From: Nitrospira sp.
GTDB lineage: Bacteria > Nitrospirota > Nitrospiria > Nitrospirales > Nitrospiraceae
Reading direction: 5' to 3'
Assembly (NCBI GenBank): GCA_015904075.1
Contig: JABMDH010000071.1
Coordinates: 13,005-20,892, forward strand
Length of the DNA stretch: 7,888 bases
The notes under the pieces were generated by a model. The model was given only the letters and a program-made list of their open reading frames with translations, searched no databases and was not told where the DNA came from. Below, one piece after another: positions 1 through 5,629 of this stretch. The translations under genes were made by a program, and so were the position numbers. The stretch's first letter is position 1; every line of letters begins with the position of its first letter.

Positions 1-194
1 GTCCAACCAACCGGAGCCACCTCTGACAGATTGATAACGGTGCCATCTCCTATCAGAACATCTTTCCTGCTGATGCCGGAATACATAAGTGCAAAGGAGA
101 CGGGGGTTCGGGGAATGTGGCGCTGTTTCAGCGGCTTCTGGGATTGATGTGAGTAACGGATTGAGGCCTGATTCTCGACATTCAGGTGTTTCAT
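1..194 (-). CDS. PilZ-domain protein, C-terminus beyond window edge
   Basis: This is a partial gene read leftwards from an ATG at 194; 64 codons are visible before the window ends, with no stop. Translation shows a polar N-terminal stretch, then RHIPR (residues 25-29), which matches the RxxxR motif that opens PilZ domains, followed about 25 residues later by VINLSEVAP (53-61), which occupies the place of the second PilZ motif ([D/N]xSxxG) but does not match it cleanly. PilZ domains bind cyclic-di-GMP and act as effector modules on motility, adhesion or polysaccharide systems. The start is supported by a good Shine-Dalgarno sequence, AAGGTGG, at 202-208, seven bases upstream. The next gene upstream on the same strand is another PilZ protein. 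The family call rests on the first motif, spacing and neighbour; the target is unknown. Confidence 0.6.
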   Translation of the reverse strand, partial: MKHLNVENQASIRYSHQSQKPLKQRHIPRTPVSFALMYSGISRKDVLIGDGTVINLSEVAPVGW

Positions 195-201
195 CGCGAG
201 C

Positions 202-231
202 CCACCTTGTTGAATAGACAGTTCTTCAACA
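202..231 (-). promoter_or_regulatory. Ribosome-binding site with adjacent small hairpin upstream of the first PilZ gene
   Basis: AAGGTGG (minus strand, 202-208) lies seven bases before the ATG at 194. Directly beside it is a perfect 7-bp inverted repeat, TGTTGAA at 208-214 and TTCAACA at 225-231, separated by 10 bases. On RNA this would fold into a weak AT-rich hairpin touching the ribosome-binding site; on DNA it could be a protein-binding site. The ribosome-binding site is well supported. The regulatory role of the repeat is inference. Confidence 0.35.
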
Positions 232-367
232 GCACCCCATTCAATCGTTGCGCGAGCTTCCTGGAAGTTGCAGCCACGCAGGGTTTATCTGCCCGCTGAA
301 TGTGCCCCAAATTTCTGTCAGTGGATGGGCCTCCTGTGTCCGTACTACGCGGTGAAAGGACATGGTC

Positions 368-760
368 TTAGTTATCCTGCGGCTGTTGGCCTGCCGATAG
401 AAATAGACGGTGCAGGTTCTCCTGGTCCTCTGTCTTCATACTTTGAAGAGAGAGGCCGAAGCTGTTCCCGCGTACCCACATCACGCGAGCTGCCGGAATG
501 CAAAGATGATCCTCGGAATCAGAGTGTTCGATAAAGAGAGCGAGTTCCATCCCGGGTGTGAGGGATCGTTCGGTACAGGCTCCGATTCCATTTTGGCAGA
601 GGTCGGTCACGGTTCCGGTCTCGAAAAACATATCTGTTGCGTCCATGCCGGAAAATGTCAGGCCGAGCTGGCCGTCGAGCCGAGGGCTCCGCCGTTTGTC
701 GCCTTCAGGTTCTGTCGCACGCAGCTGCTCCATCGAGTCGAATGTCATCTGTTTCATCAT
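368..760 (-). CDS. PilZ-domain protein
   Basis: A complete 130-residue protein, the usual size of a single-domain PilZ protein. RRSPR (residues 23-27) fits RxxxR, and DLCQNG (53-58) fits [D/N]xSxxG with Cys replacing the usual Ser. Beta-strand-like segments follow (MELALFIEH and ARVMWVRGNSFGLSL), as expected for the PilZ barrel. No signal peptide or membrane segment is visible, so it is probably cytoplasmic. It would bind cyclic-di-GMP and pass the signal to a partner that cannot be named from sequence. The start is firmly set by AAAGGAG at 768-774, seven bases before ATG; a second ATG follows immediately. It lies 173 bases upstream of the partial PilZ gene, so the two may be co-transcribed. 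Plus-strand open frames over this region are shadows. Confidence 0.8.
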   Translation of the reverse strand: MMKQMTFDSMEQLRATEPEGDKRRSPRLDGQLGLTFSGMDATDMFFETGTVTDLCQNGIGACTERSLTPGMELALFIEHSDSEDHLCIPAARVMWVRGNSFGLSLQSMKTEDQENLHRLFLSAGQQPQDN

Positions 761-1114
761 CTGTGTGCTCCTTTCGGTACAGGTAACCAGGAATCGCGTG
801 ACGGTTTGAAGCTACCGCCATTTCGACGGCTGCGCATTCCACTATCGAGGGACTCCTGTACCCACCTCAAGGGGGGTGCTATAAGTGCCTCTTGTCGCCA
901 TTTTTCGTCGTCTACATACTCTTAATATATCAATGCGTTATGATTGCACGGTGAGGGTGTGCGGGTGCTACGTGGGAGTATGCGTGGAGAGTGATGAAAG
1001 GCCGCAGATTGCATTAGGCCTGTTGTCGCCTGATGGCTTTTCTGGAAGGTCTGGGAACTGAGAGTCGGAGTGACATGGAAGGGATCGACTATCGTCGGGT
1101 TTTGAACTGGGTCG
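761..1114. other. Gene-free stretch between the PilZ and B genes
   Basis: These 354 bases hold no convincing coding frame on either strand. The first 14 bases carry the PilZ ribosome-binding site. An AT-rich patch around 918-934 could contain a minus-strand -10 element (TATATT), but I see no good -35 for it. A short GGCC-type inverted repeat near 1000-1020 is too small to call a terminator, and no stem followed by a T-run is visible downstream of gene B. The promoter for the PilZ genes presumably lies here. Confidence 0.4.
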
Positions 1115-1645
1115 TCAAAATACTGTGGAATGGCTTTCTTCCGGCCATCGCTCCCGCAACATCCGACCTTCAAAAAAGATCACACCGCGGTCAAGGCCTG
1201 ACTCGAAACGTAGGGTCACGTCGGTATGGAACCCATGCCAGGCATAGACTTTCACCGGGCCGACGGCAATTTGTCCGGGTGTTCGATCCAGTGGGCCATA
1301 TTGAGATTGAAGATAGGTGAGAATCGCTTCATGCGTGAGGGGGCTGCTGTAGCGAACGGTGACGCGGCCGAACCGGTTCTGAAAAGTCGTGAAGCGCATG
1401 GATTCAACAGGGGTGGGCCCTAATCTTGGCGGCTGTTCTTTGGGTTCGTATGTCCGTATGTGGTCGGCCTCTTCGATGAGGACGAAGCGGTCTTGGTTTG
1501 ACAATAGTGTGCCCCAGGGAATGCCATCAAATCCATTGGGGTCATCGTCAATGGGAATTGCCGGCGCGGGCGTCGTCTGCAGGACCAAGCAGAGGCCAAT
1601 CCCTCCCCACAGACCGGCTTGAGTGAGCCATCTGGTGAAAGTCAT
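1115..1645 (-). CDS. Secreted hypothetical protein B (paralog of neighbour A)
   Basis: A 176-residue protein that I do not recognise by name. The N-terminus is a typical Sec signal peptide: MTFTRW, a hydrophobic core (LWGGIGLCLVLQ), and a probable cut after TTPAPA near residue 30, so the protein is likely periplasmic or extracellular. The mature part starts with DPNGFDGIPWG, a motif shared with the upstream gene product A. The two also share F-x-RVT-x-RY, a Q-[FY]-G-x-L-x-R-x-PGQ segment, and a late W-x-G...T-[DE]-[VI] plus RG-x-[IL]-F pattern, so A and B are diverged copies of one fold. The ATG at 1645 was chosen over longer frames because it follows the stop of A by one base and has GGCGGA upstream. 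This suggests translational coupling. A damaged second copy lies at 4814-5287. Function is unknown. Confidence 0.75.
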   Translation of the reverse strand: MTFTRWLTQAGLWGGIGLCLVLQTTPAPAIPIDDDPNGFDGIPWGTLLSNQDRFVLIEEADHIRTYEPKEQPPRLGPTPVESMRFTTFQNRFGRVTVRYSSPLTHEAILTYLQSQYGPLDRTPGQIAVGPVKVYAWHGFHTDVTLRFESGLDRGVIFFEGRMLRERWPEESHSTVF

Positions 1646-1985
1646 GTTATTCCGCCGAATCAGTAATGTCGTCATTGAAGCGTGGCGCGAGCGTTCGACT
1701 ATCGATAAAGAGATAGCCGCGTTCTGTGCCGGCTTGATAGGTGACATTGATCTCGGTGTCTGGGCCGCGCCAGGTATATTGTTGGTTGAGGCCACGTGCC
1801 ATCTGTCCTGGCACACGCTGTAGAGATCCAAACTGAGCTTCCAAGAAACTCAGTACCTGTTTATGAATCTGTTCGCCTTCGTACCGGATTGTCACCCTGG
1901 CAAACTGATCGTCGATCGATACATAGAGGATGCTGGTCATTTCGACGCCGGCAAATGTCGATCGAAGAGTCTTGGGACGGTACTC
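1172..1985. repeat. Direct repeat, copy 1 (A/B gene pair)
   Basis: This 814-base stretch covers nearly all of B and about the C-terminal two thirds of A, and recurs at 4814-5627 in the same orientation with a constant offset of 3642 bases and no net insertion or deletion. By hand I counted about 28 differences over roughly 290 bases within A, so near 90% identity. Copy 1 has both frames intact and is taken as the functional one. Confidence 0.9.
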
Positions 1986-2180
1986 CTTCACATGAGTGCC
2001 TGAATGGATGGTTTCCAGGTCTTGCCGCGCCGTTAGGGACGTTCCCCAGGCGATGTCGTGGAATCCCTTCGGGTCATTGACCATCGGAACGGCCCACAAA
2101 GGCGTGACGGTGATCAACAGCCCCATCATGATGAGCAGAGAAAGGCCGAGATACGGCGGCGACGAGTTGAGGTGTTTCAT
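1647..2180 (-). CDS. Secreted hypothetical protein A (paralog of neighbour B)
   Basis: A 177-residue protein of unrecognised family. Residues 1-30 form a signal peptide (MKHLN, then a hydrophobic core including LGLSLLIMMGLLITV, with a likely cut after LWA). The mature domain begins with NDPKGFHDIAWG and continues with FARVTIRY, FGSLQRVPGQ and TWRGPDTEINV, all with counterparts in protein B. No cysteines, repeats or catalytic motif stand out, so a structural, binding or chaperone-like periplasmic role is as likely as an enzyme. It starts 174 bases from ppd and runs away from it. It is first in a two-gene unit with B (one-base gap). The ribosome-binding site before the ATG is weak (GGCGAA). A second copy lacking the first ~65 codons lies at 5289-5627. 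Confidence 0.75.
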   Translation of the reverse strand: MKHLNSSPPYLGLSLLIMMGLLITVTPLWAVPMVNDPKGFHDIAWGTSLTARQDLETIHSGTHVKEYRPKTLRSTFAGVEMTSILYVSIDDQFARVTIRYEGEQIHKQVLSFLEAQFGSLQRVPGQMARGLNQQYTWRGPDTEINVTYQAGTERGYLFIDSRTLAPRFNDDITDSAE

Positions 2181-2259
2181 GATATTCGCCGAAGGAAGAA
2201 TCGCGACTTGGTGCGAACGCTACCACGAGGGAATAGTGAACGCAACCTGCCGAGGTTCC

Positions 2260-2289
2260 TTGAGAATCACAGGCTGCTAGCCTTATAAT
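2260..2289 (+). promoter_or_regulatory. Sigma-70-like promoter for the phosphonate operon
   Basis: TTGAGA at 2260-2265 and a perfect TATAAT at 2284-2289 are separated by 18 bases, close to consensus. Transcription would start near 2296, giving a leader of about 60 bases before the ppd ATG at 2355. It lies between the divergent A gene and ppd. A minus-strand TATAAG overlaps the same place and might serve gene A, but lacks a clear -35. The promoter was found by eye only. Confidence 0.5.
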
Positions 2290-2354
2290 GCGCCGGTTTT
2301 TCCGTCAGGATGTATGCAGAGCCTCCATGAGAAGGCGAGAGGGGTATGTAGGGC

Positions 2355-2708
2355 ATGATTGAAAGCGACGTTTTTGTACAATCCCTTCAAGATCTAGGGG
2401 TGAATTTTTTTACCGGTGTGCCTGATTCGATCCTCGGCGGGATTATCGCCGAGTTGATGGACCGACGGTTGTATACCCCCGCGGTTCGTGAAGATGAAGC
2501 GGTGGGCATGGCTGCGGGCGCGTACATGGCCGGCAAGATGCCGGCGGTGTTGATGCAGAATTCAGGACTGGGAACCTCGCTCAACGCGCTCATCTCACTG
2601 AATGTGATTTATCGGCAGCCCTGCATCCTCATTGTGTCATGGAGAGGGCAAGGGGGGAAGGATGCGCCGGAGCATCTTGTGATGGGCGAAGTTATGCCGC
2701 GACGCTGA
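2355..2708 (+). pseudogene. ppd: Phosphonopyruvate decarboxylase, N-terminal fragment
   Basis: The 117-residue frame matches the N-terminal (pyrimidine-binding) thiamine-diphosphate domain of phosphonopyruvate/sulfopyruvate decarboxylases. FFTGVPDSILG (residues 18-28), REDEAVGMAAGAY (45-57, with Glu46 in the place of the cofactor-activating Glu) and VLMQNSGLGTSLNA (65-78) are typical. Ppd converts phosphonopyruvate to phosphonoacetaldehyde and CO2, the step that pulls the unfavourable PEP mutase reaction forward. Family similarity holds to GEVMPR (about base 2702), where a stop follows two codons later and sulfatase-like sequence takes over. Full-length relatives have about 370-400 residues, so most of the protein is missing here; the C-terminal half resumes at 5630. 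Weak purine-rich sequence (GAGAGGGG) precedes the ATG. The phosphono- rather than sulfo- assignment relies on the transaminase downstream. Confidence 0.8.
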
Positions 2709-3145
2709 AGGACGGAGCGGATACGGGGCGGGATGAATTGGTCCTGAGTCAGGCGTGCCATGTGTGTCAGCGGTCGGTCAGATGGGATCGCTGGCTTTAT
2801 ATGCGAACATATCACGACGGGTTCCATCCGTATTTTGCTGACGAGATGTTATTTGATATCGAAGCTGATTCACATGAGACCCGCAATCTTGCGGAGTCGC
2901 AAGCGGAGGTGGCCCAGGAAGGGGCTCGGCGATTGGCGGCGTGGCATGACGAGATGATGAAGACGATGCCGTTCGGATATACGACGGATCCGATGGATAC
3001 GGTGATGACCGAGGAACCCGCCCATGCGCAATCGAAAGAATTTCCGGCGTATGCCCAACGATTAAGGGAGACTGGACGAGGGCAGTGGCTGGAGGTGATC
3101 AAGAAGCGACATCCACATCTCGGCGAAAGTCATCCACATCCTTGA
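2690..3145 (+). pseudogene. Sulfatase, C-terminal fragment
   Basis: In one open frame the translation reads like the C-terminal subdomain of a type I (arylsulfatase-like) sulfatase: DELVLSQACHVCQRSVRWD, then WLYMRTYHDGFHP, then MLFDIEADSHETRNLAES, the strand and loop that in this family carry the L-[FY]-[DN]-L-x-x-D-P-x-E-x-x-N-L-A pattern. It continues with helical sequence (ARRLAAWHDEMMKTM) to a stop at 3143-3145. The catalytic N-terminal domain, with its formylglycine Cys/Ser motif, is absent, and there is no start or ribosome-binding site, so this is a non-functional piece. Its left edge overlaps the end of the ppd fragment, because both frames read plausibly over about 2690-2702. It is unrelated to phosphonate genes and was presumably brought in by rearrangement. 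Confidence 0.65.
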
Positions 3146-3215
3146 TGCCCGCGGCGCGACAGGCGATCCGCAGATATGCCGCATCCAGTCTTGAATCGAT
3201 ATGCGCATCCGCTAA

Positions 3216-3429
3216 CTGGTCGCGGACAGTGGAGACTTGGTGCTGTCCACCTCGTTGGGTGAGGTCCGGCTGCAGAAGCCAATCGTGTACCAGCTCGAAA
3301 CCAATGGCCACAAGACGCTCGTGGCAGGCGACTATCTTGCATCACCGGACTCGCCGGGGGAGGTACGAATTCAACTTGCGTCCTATGATCTCTCCAAAGT
3401 GTTGGTCGTTGACCCCGTGCTTCTTTTTT
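3216..3429 (+). pseudogene. SBBP-repeat-type protein, internal fragment
   Basis: The frame encodes GDLVLSTSLGEVRLQKPIVYQ, then VAGDYLASPDSPGEVRIQLASYD, then VLVVDPVLLF. This resembles the domain that precedes the beta-propeller (SBBP) repeats in large secreted bacterial proteins, in which a similar D-P-V-L segment leads into the first repeat. The fragment has a stop just before it (3213-3215) and is cut at 3429 by the insertion sequence, where the expected first repeat should begin. The roughly 70 bases between the sulfatase stop and this frame show nothing recognisable. No start codon or ribosome-binding site is present. The family call is from memory of its sequence pattern and is moderate. 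Confidence 0.5.
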
Positions 3430-3454
3430 GGATCTTCGCGGATCACAGTGGGTC
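3430..3454. repeat. Left terminal inverted repeat of the ISL3 element
   Basis: This 25-base end matches 18 of 25 positions of the right end (4789-4813, reverse strand): nine of the outer ten, and all seven of the inner GTGGGTC block, with a variable 8-base spacer of equal length between. It contains the last codons and stop of the transposase. Confidence 0.75.
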
Positions 3455-4689
3455 CTTTTCCTCTCTCCGCGTTAACGGAGGCAGGAAGGCGGCAACGATT
3501 TTGAGCTTGAGGTACTCTTCATCCCGGTAGCCGTAGGCGCGCCGCTGAAGGACACGAATCTTGTTGTTGAGCCCCTCCACGAGGCCGAGACTGACCTTGT
3601 TCTCTGGGTGACAGTACGAAGCGATGCCGTCCCAGTGGCGGTCGATCATCTCGGCAAACTTCTCGTAGGGCGTGAGCCGTTGCCACTTGAGGCTCTGTTT
3701 CCACCGCCTGAAGAAGGCGCGGGCTCCGCTCTCGGTCTGGTAGTCCCAGAGCTGGCCAAAGGACTCTTTGAGCAGGTACGCGGTGTTCAGTCGCTTGTTG
3801 GCGTGAAGCAACTTGGCAAGAGAACGACGGCCGTCGAGGGAGAGGTGGTCGCGGTGGGAGAGCAGAGTGTAGCGCTGTCCCTTGATAAAGGCACGGTCCT
3901 TGGCGGCGAGGCGGCGGGACTCACGACGGCGGACCTCGTCGAGCGCGGCGCCGAGGTGGCGCATGATGTGGAACTTGTCGAAGATCACGCGTACCTGGGG
4001 TGCATGGCGCTTGAGCGAGGTGCGAAAGGGCTTCCACATGTCCATCGCGGCGAGTTGGATGCGTGCCGTCTTTTGGGCACCCAGCGCGGCGAAGAAGAGG
4101 TCCATGTCGGCTTCGGTGCGGCCTTTGCCGCCGACCCAGATTGGCCGCCTTCGGTCGAGGTCGCTGACAATGATGCGGTAGTCGTGGCCCTTCCGGATGG
4201 CGATCTCGTCCACCCCGATTGCCCGCGGGGCGGGCAGGCCGGCACGGGCAACCTGCTGCTGCATGTAGATCCTGTCGAGGTCCTTGACTGTGCTGTCGTG
4301 GAGGCGCTCCGCCTCGGCCACCGCCGTGGTGGTCATCTCGCGACAGAGCGCGCCCACATGCATCGCGAAGCGCTGCGTGAAGCGTGGGTTCTTCGCCAGC
4401 CAGTCGAGGCGCTCTACGAACACGCTACGGCACCGCGAGCAGTGGACCCGATACCGCTCGAACTGGACATAGATCCGGAGCCCGCCAGCCGAGAGGTCAC
4501 GGGCACGGCAGGTGCGTTTATCATAGCGCCCGCGGCACCGGTGGCCACATTGCGAGCAGATCGCTGTTTTTTTCGGCGCCGTAACACCAAGACTCTGGCG
4601 TAGCGGTCCCCGAAGACGCCGTGGAGCCGGGAGGCGGCGACGAAGCCCGGCAGCGAGAAAAGGGCACGGATTGACGTGGGGTTGTGCAT
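3443..4689 (-). CDS. ISL3-family transposase, two frames joined at an A7 run
   Basis: Read from ATG 4689, frame 0 encodes SIRALFSLPGFVAASRLHGVFG and later VLVLRRRKKQR, and would stop at 4414. The following family sequence continues in the -1 frame: CSQCGH, RYDKRTC and HCSRCRSVFVERLDW, a Cys-rich zinc-finger-like N-terminal region, then the DDE domain to the stop at 3443. Numbered from the GTG at 4423, the catalytic triad is visible as Asp72 (GVDEIA), Asp128 (AAMDMWKPF) and Glu283 (GLVEGLNNKIR), with VIFDKFHIMRHL between. The joined product would be about 415 residues, normal for ISL3. The switch falls exactly at seven A (4567-4573). It is either a programmed -1 shift, transcriptional slippage, or an inactivating indel. 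The start could also be the TTG at 4725; ATG 4689 has no strong ribosome-binding site. Long plus-strand frames here are shadows. Confidence 0.8.
4567..4573 (-). promoter_or_regulatory. A7 slippery run at the transposase frame junction
   Basis: On the coding strand the bases read CGA AAA AAA CAG in the upstream frame, so the heptamer A AAA AAA is positioned exactly as a -1 slippery site (X XXY YYZ). After a -1 shift the next codons are ACA GCG ATC TGC, leading directly into the Cys-rich region expected of ISL3 transposases. Slippery A runs do this in other IS families; that it is functional here is inference. A one-base homopolymer error would look identical. Confidence 0.5.
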
Positions 4690-4788
4690 GCGGCGACTCT
4701 GCGCCAGAACCGGCACCAGTTTCAAGCGGGGAAGAACGCCAGGAACGCCGCCTCAGACAAGGCGTTCAGCAGGACCAGACCACAGAAT

Positions 4789-4813
4789 GACCCACTCAAA
4801 GGTGCGAAGACCC
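4789..4813. repeat. Right terminal inverted repeat of the ISL3 element
   Basis: This is the partner of the left end. Read on the minus strand it begins GGGTCTTCGC and has the inner GTGGGTC block at the same spacing. Because it replaces the end of the second B gene, the repeat supplies that frame with a Gly-Ser-Ser-His-Leu tail and a TGA stop at 4796-4798. Confidence 0.75.
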
Positions 4814-5287
4814 AAAAAAGATAATGCCGCGGTCAAGGCTCGACTCAAAACGTAGGGTCACGTCAGTATGGAAACCGTGCCAGGCGTAGACCCTCACCGG
4901 GCCGACGGCGATTTGCCCCGGTGTTCGGTCCAGCGGGCCGTATGTGGATTGAAGATAGGCGAGAATCGAGTCATGCGTCACTGTGCTGTTGTAGCGAACG
5001 GTCACACGGCCAAATCGGTTCTGAAAAGTCGTGAAGCGTATGGATTCGACAGGAATGGTCCCTAATCTTGGCGGCTGTTCCTTGGGTTCGTACGTTCGTA
5101 TGTGATCGGCTTCTTCGATGAGGACGAAACGGTTTCGGTCCGACAGTGGTGCGCCCCAGGGAATGCCTTCAAATCCATTGGGGTCATCGGCAATGGGAAC
5201 CGCCGGCGCGGGCGTAGCCTGCAGAGCCAGGCAGAGGGCCATCCCTCCTCATGGACCGGCTTGAGCGAGTCGTCTAGCGAGAGTCAT
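4814..5287 (-). pseudogene. Protein B, second copy, nonsense-mutated and truncated by the IS
   Basis: This aligns codon for codon with B (1115-1645) from the equivalent ATG at 5287. Codon 13, Trp in copy 1, is TGA here (5249-5251). The frame can restart at ATG 5242 (MALCLALQ) and remains open through the conserved DPNGFEGIPWG, FGRVTVRY and YGPLDRTPGQ segments, but that start leaves a short signal-peptide core without the positively charged N-region and with a badly spaced ribosome-binding site. The last ~19 residues of B are replaced by GSSHL and a stop, both from the insertion sequence end. It is most likely non-functional, though a shortened product of up to 148 residues is possible. Confidence 0.8.
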
Positions 5288-5288
5288 G

Positions 5289-5627
5289 TTATTCCGCCGA
5301 ATCGGTCATGTAGTCATTGAAGCGCGGCGCAAGTGTTCGACTGTCGATAAAGAGATAGCCGCGTTCTGTTCCGGCTTGATAGGTGACATTGATCTCGGTG
5401 TCCGGGCCGCGCCAGGTATATTGTTGGTTGAGGCCCCGCGCCATCTGTCCTGGCACGCGCTGCAGAGACCCAAACTGAGCTTCGAGGAAAGTTAGTACCT
5501 GCTTATGGACCTGCTCGCCTTCGTACCGAATCGTTACCCGGGCAAACTGGTCGTCGACCGATACATAGAGAATGCTGGTCATTTCGGCGCCGGCAAATAT
5601 CGATCGATTAGTCTTGGGCCGGTACTC
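5289..5627 (-). pseudogene. Protein A, second copy, 5'-truncated
   Basis: The C-terminal ~113 residues of protein A are present with near-identical sequence (FARVTIRYEGEQ, FGSLQRVPGQ, TWRGPDTEINV), ending at the same stop one base before the B copy. The signal peptide, the DPxGF motif and the first ~65 codons are gone; similarity to copy 1 stops at GGTACTC (5621-5627), where ppd sequence begins. An internal ATG at 5582 could start a 97-residue leaderless peptide, but no promoter or ribosome-binding site is evident. A remnant is the simplest reading. Confidence 0.8.
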
Positions 5628-5629
5628 GT

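Larger units (their letters stand above)
3430..4813 (-). mobile_element. ISL3-family insertion sequence, 1384 bp
   Basis: The boundaries come from terminal inverted repeats flanking an ISL3-type transposase: GGATCTTCGC at the left end (3430) against GGGTCTTCGC read inwards from the right end (4813), followed after eight variable bases by a second shared block, GTGGGTC, at both ends. The right boundary is confirmed independently, because the first base after it (4814) begins sequence found uninterrupted in A/B copy 1 (1172). ISL3 elements usually make 8-bp direct target repeats. Here the flanking octamers are TCTTTTTT on the left and AAAAAAGA on the right, which are reverse complements rather than direct repeats. 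The transposase stop codon lies inside the left repeat. One transposase gene fills the element. Confidence 0.85.
4814..5627. repeat. Direct repeat, copy 2 (damaged A/B gene pair)
   Basis: This is the second copy of 1172-1985, same orientation and exactly 814 bases. Its left edge is the insertion sequence and its right edge abuts the C-terminal half of ppd. In the A part, about 28 base differences produce only five amino-acid changes in the 97 residues from the internal Met, so most changes are synonymous and both copies were under protein-level selection for most of the time since they separated. Confidence 0.9.

Noticed and set aside
331..356. TGTCC...GGACA inverted repeat as a terminator of the complete PilZ gene
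   Set aside because: It has only five paired bases around a 16-base loop and no T-run, so it is too weak to call.
268..925. Several overlapping plus-strand open frames
   Set aside because: They are shadows of the minus-strand PilZ gene, which has a strong ribosome-binding site and both domain motif positions.
922..1173. Minus-strand 83-codon frame downstream of gene B
   Set aside because: It overlaps the end of B in another frame, is rich in Pro/Ser/His without pattern, and has no ribosome-binding site.
2355..2708. Sulfopyruvate decarboxylase alpha subunit (coenzyme M pathway) as an alternative for the ppd N-terminal piece
   Set aside because: The sequence families are close, but the downstream AEP transaminase and the one-chain layout of the bacterial enzyme favour phosphonopyruvate. 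The piece is also too short for a full alpha subunit.
3099..3311. Minus-strand 70-codon frame in the junk between the sulfatase and SBBP pieces
   Set aside because: It has no ribosome-binding site and no recognisable family, and it overlaps the SBBP-like frame on the other strand. The short stretch before that frame remains unexplained.
3608..4603. 331-codon plus-strand open frame across the insertion sequence
   Set aside because: It is antisense to the transposase, whose DDE motifs are clear on the minus strand. The translation is low in recognisable motifs and reflects GC-rich codon phasing.
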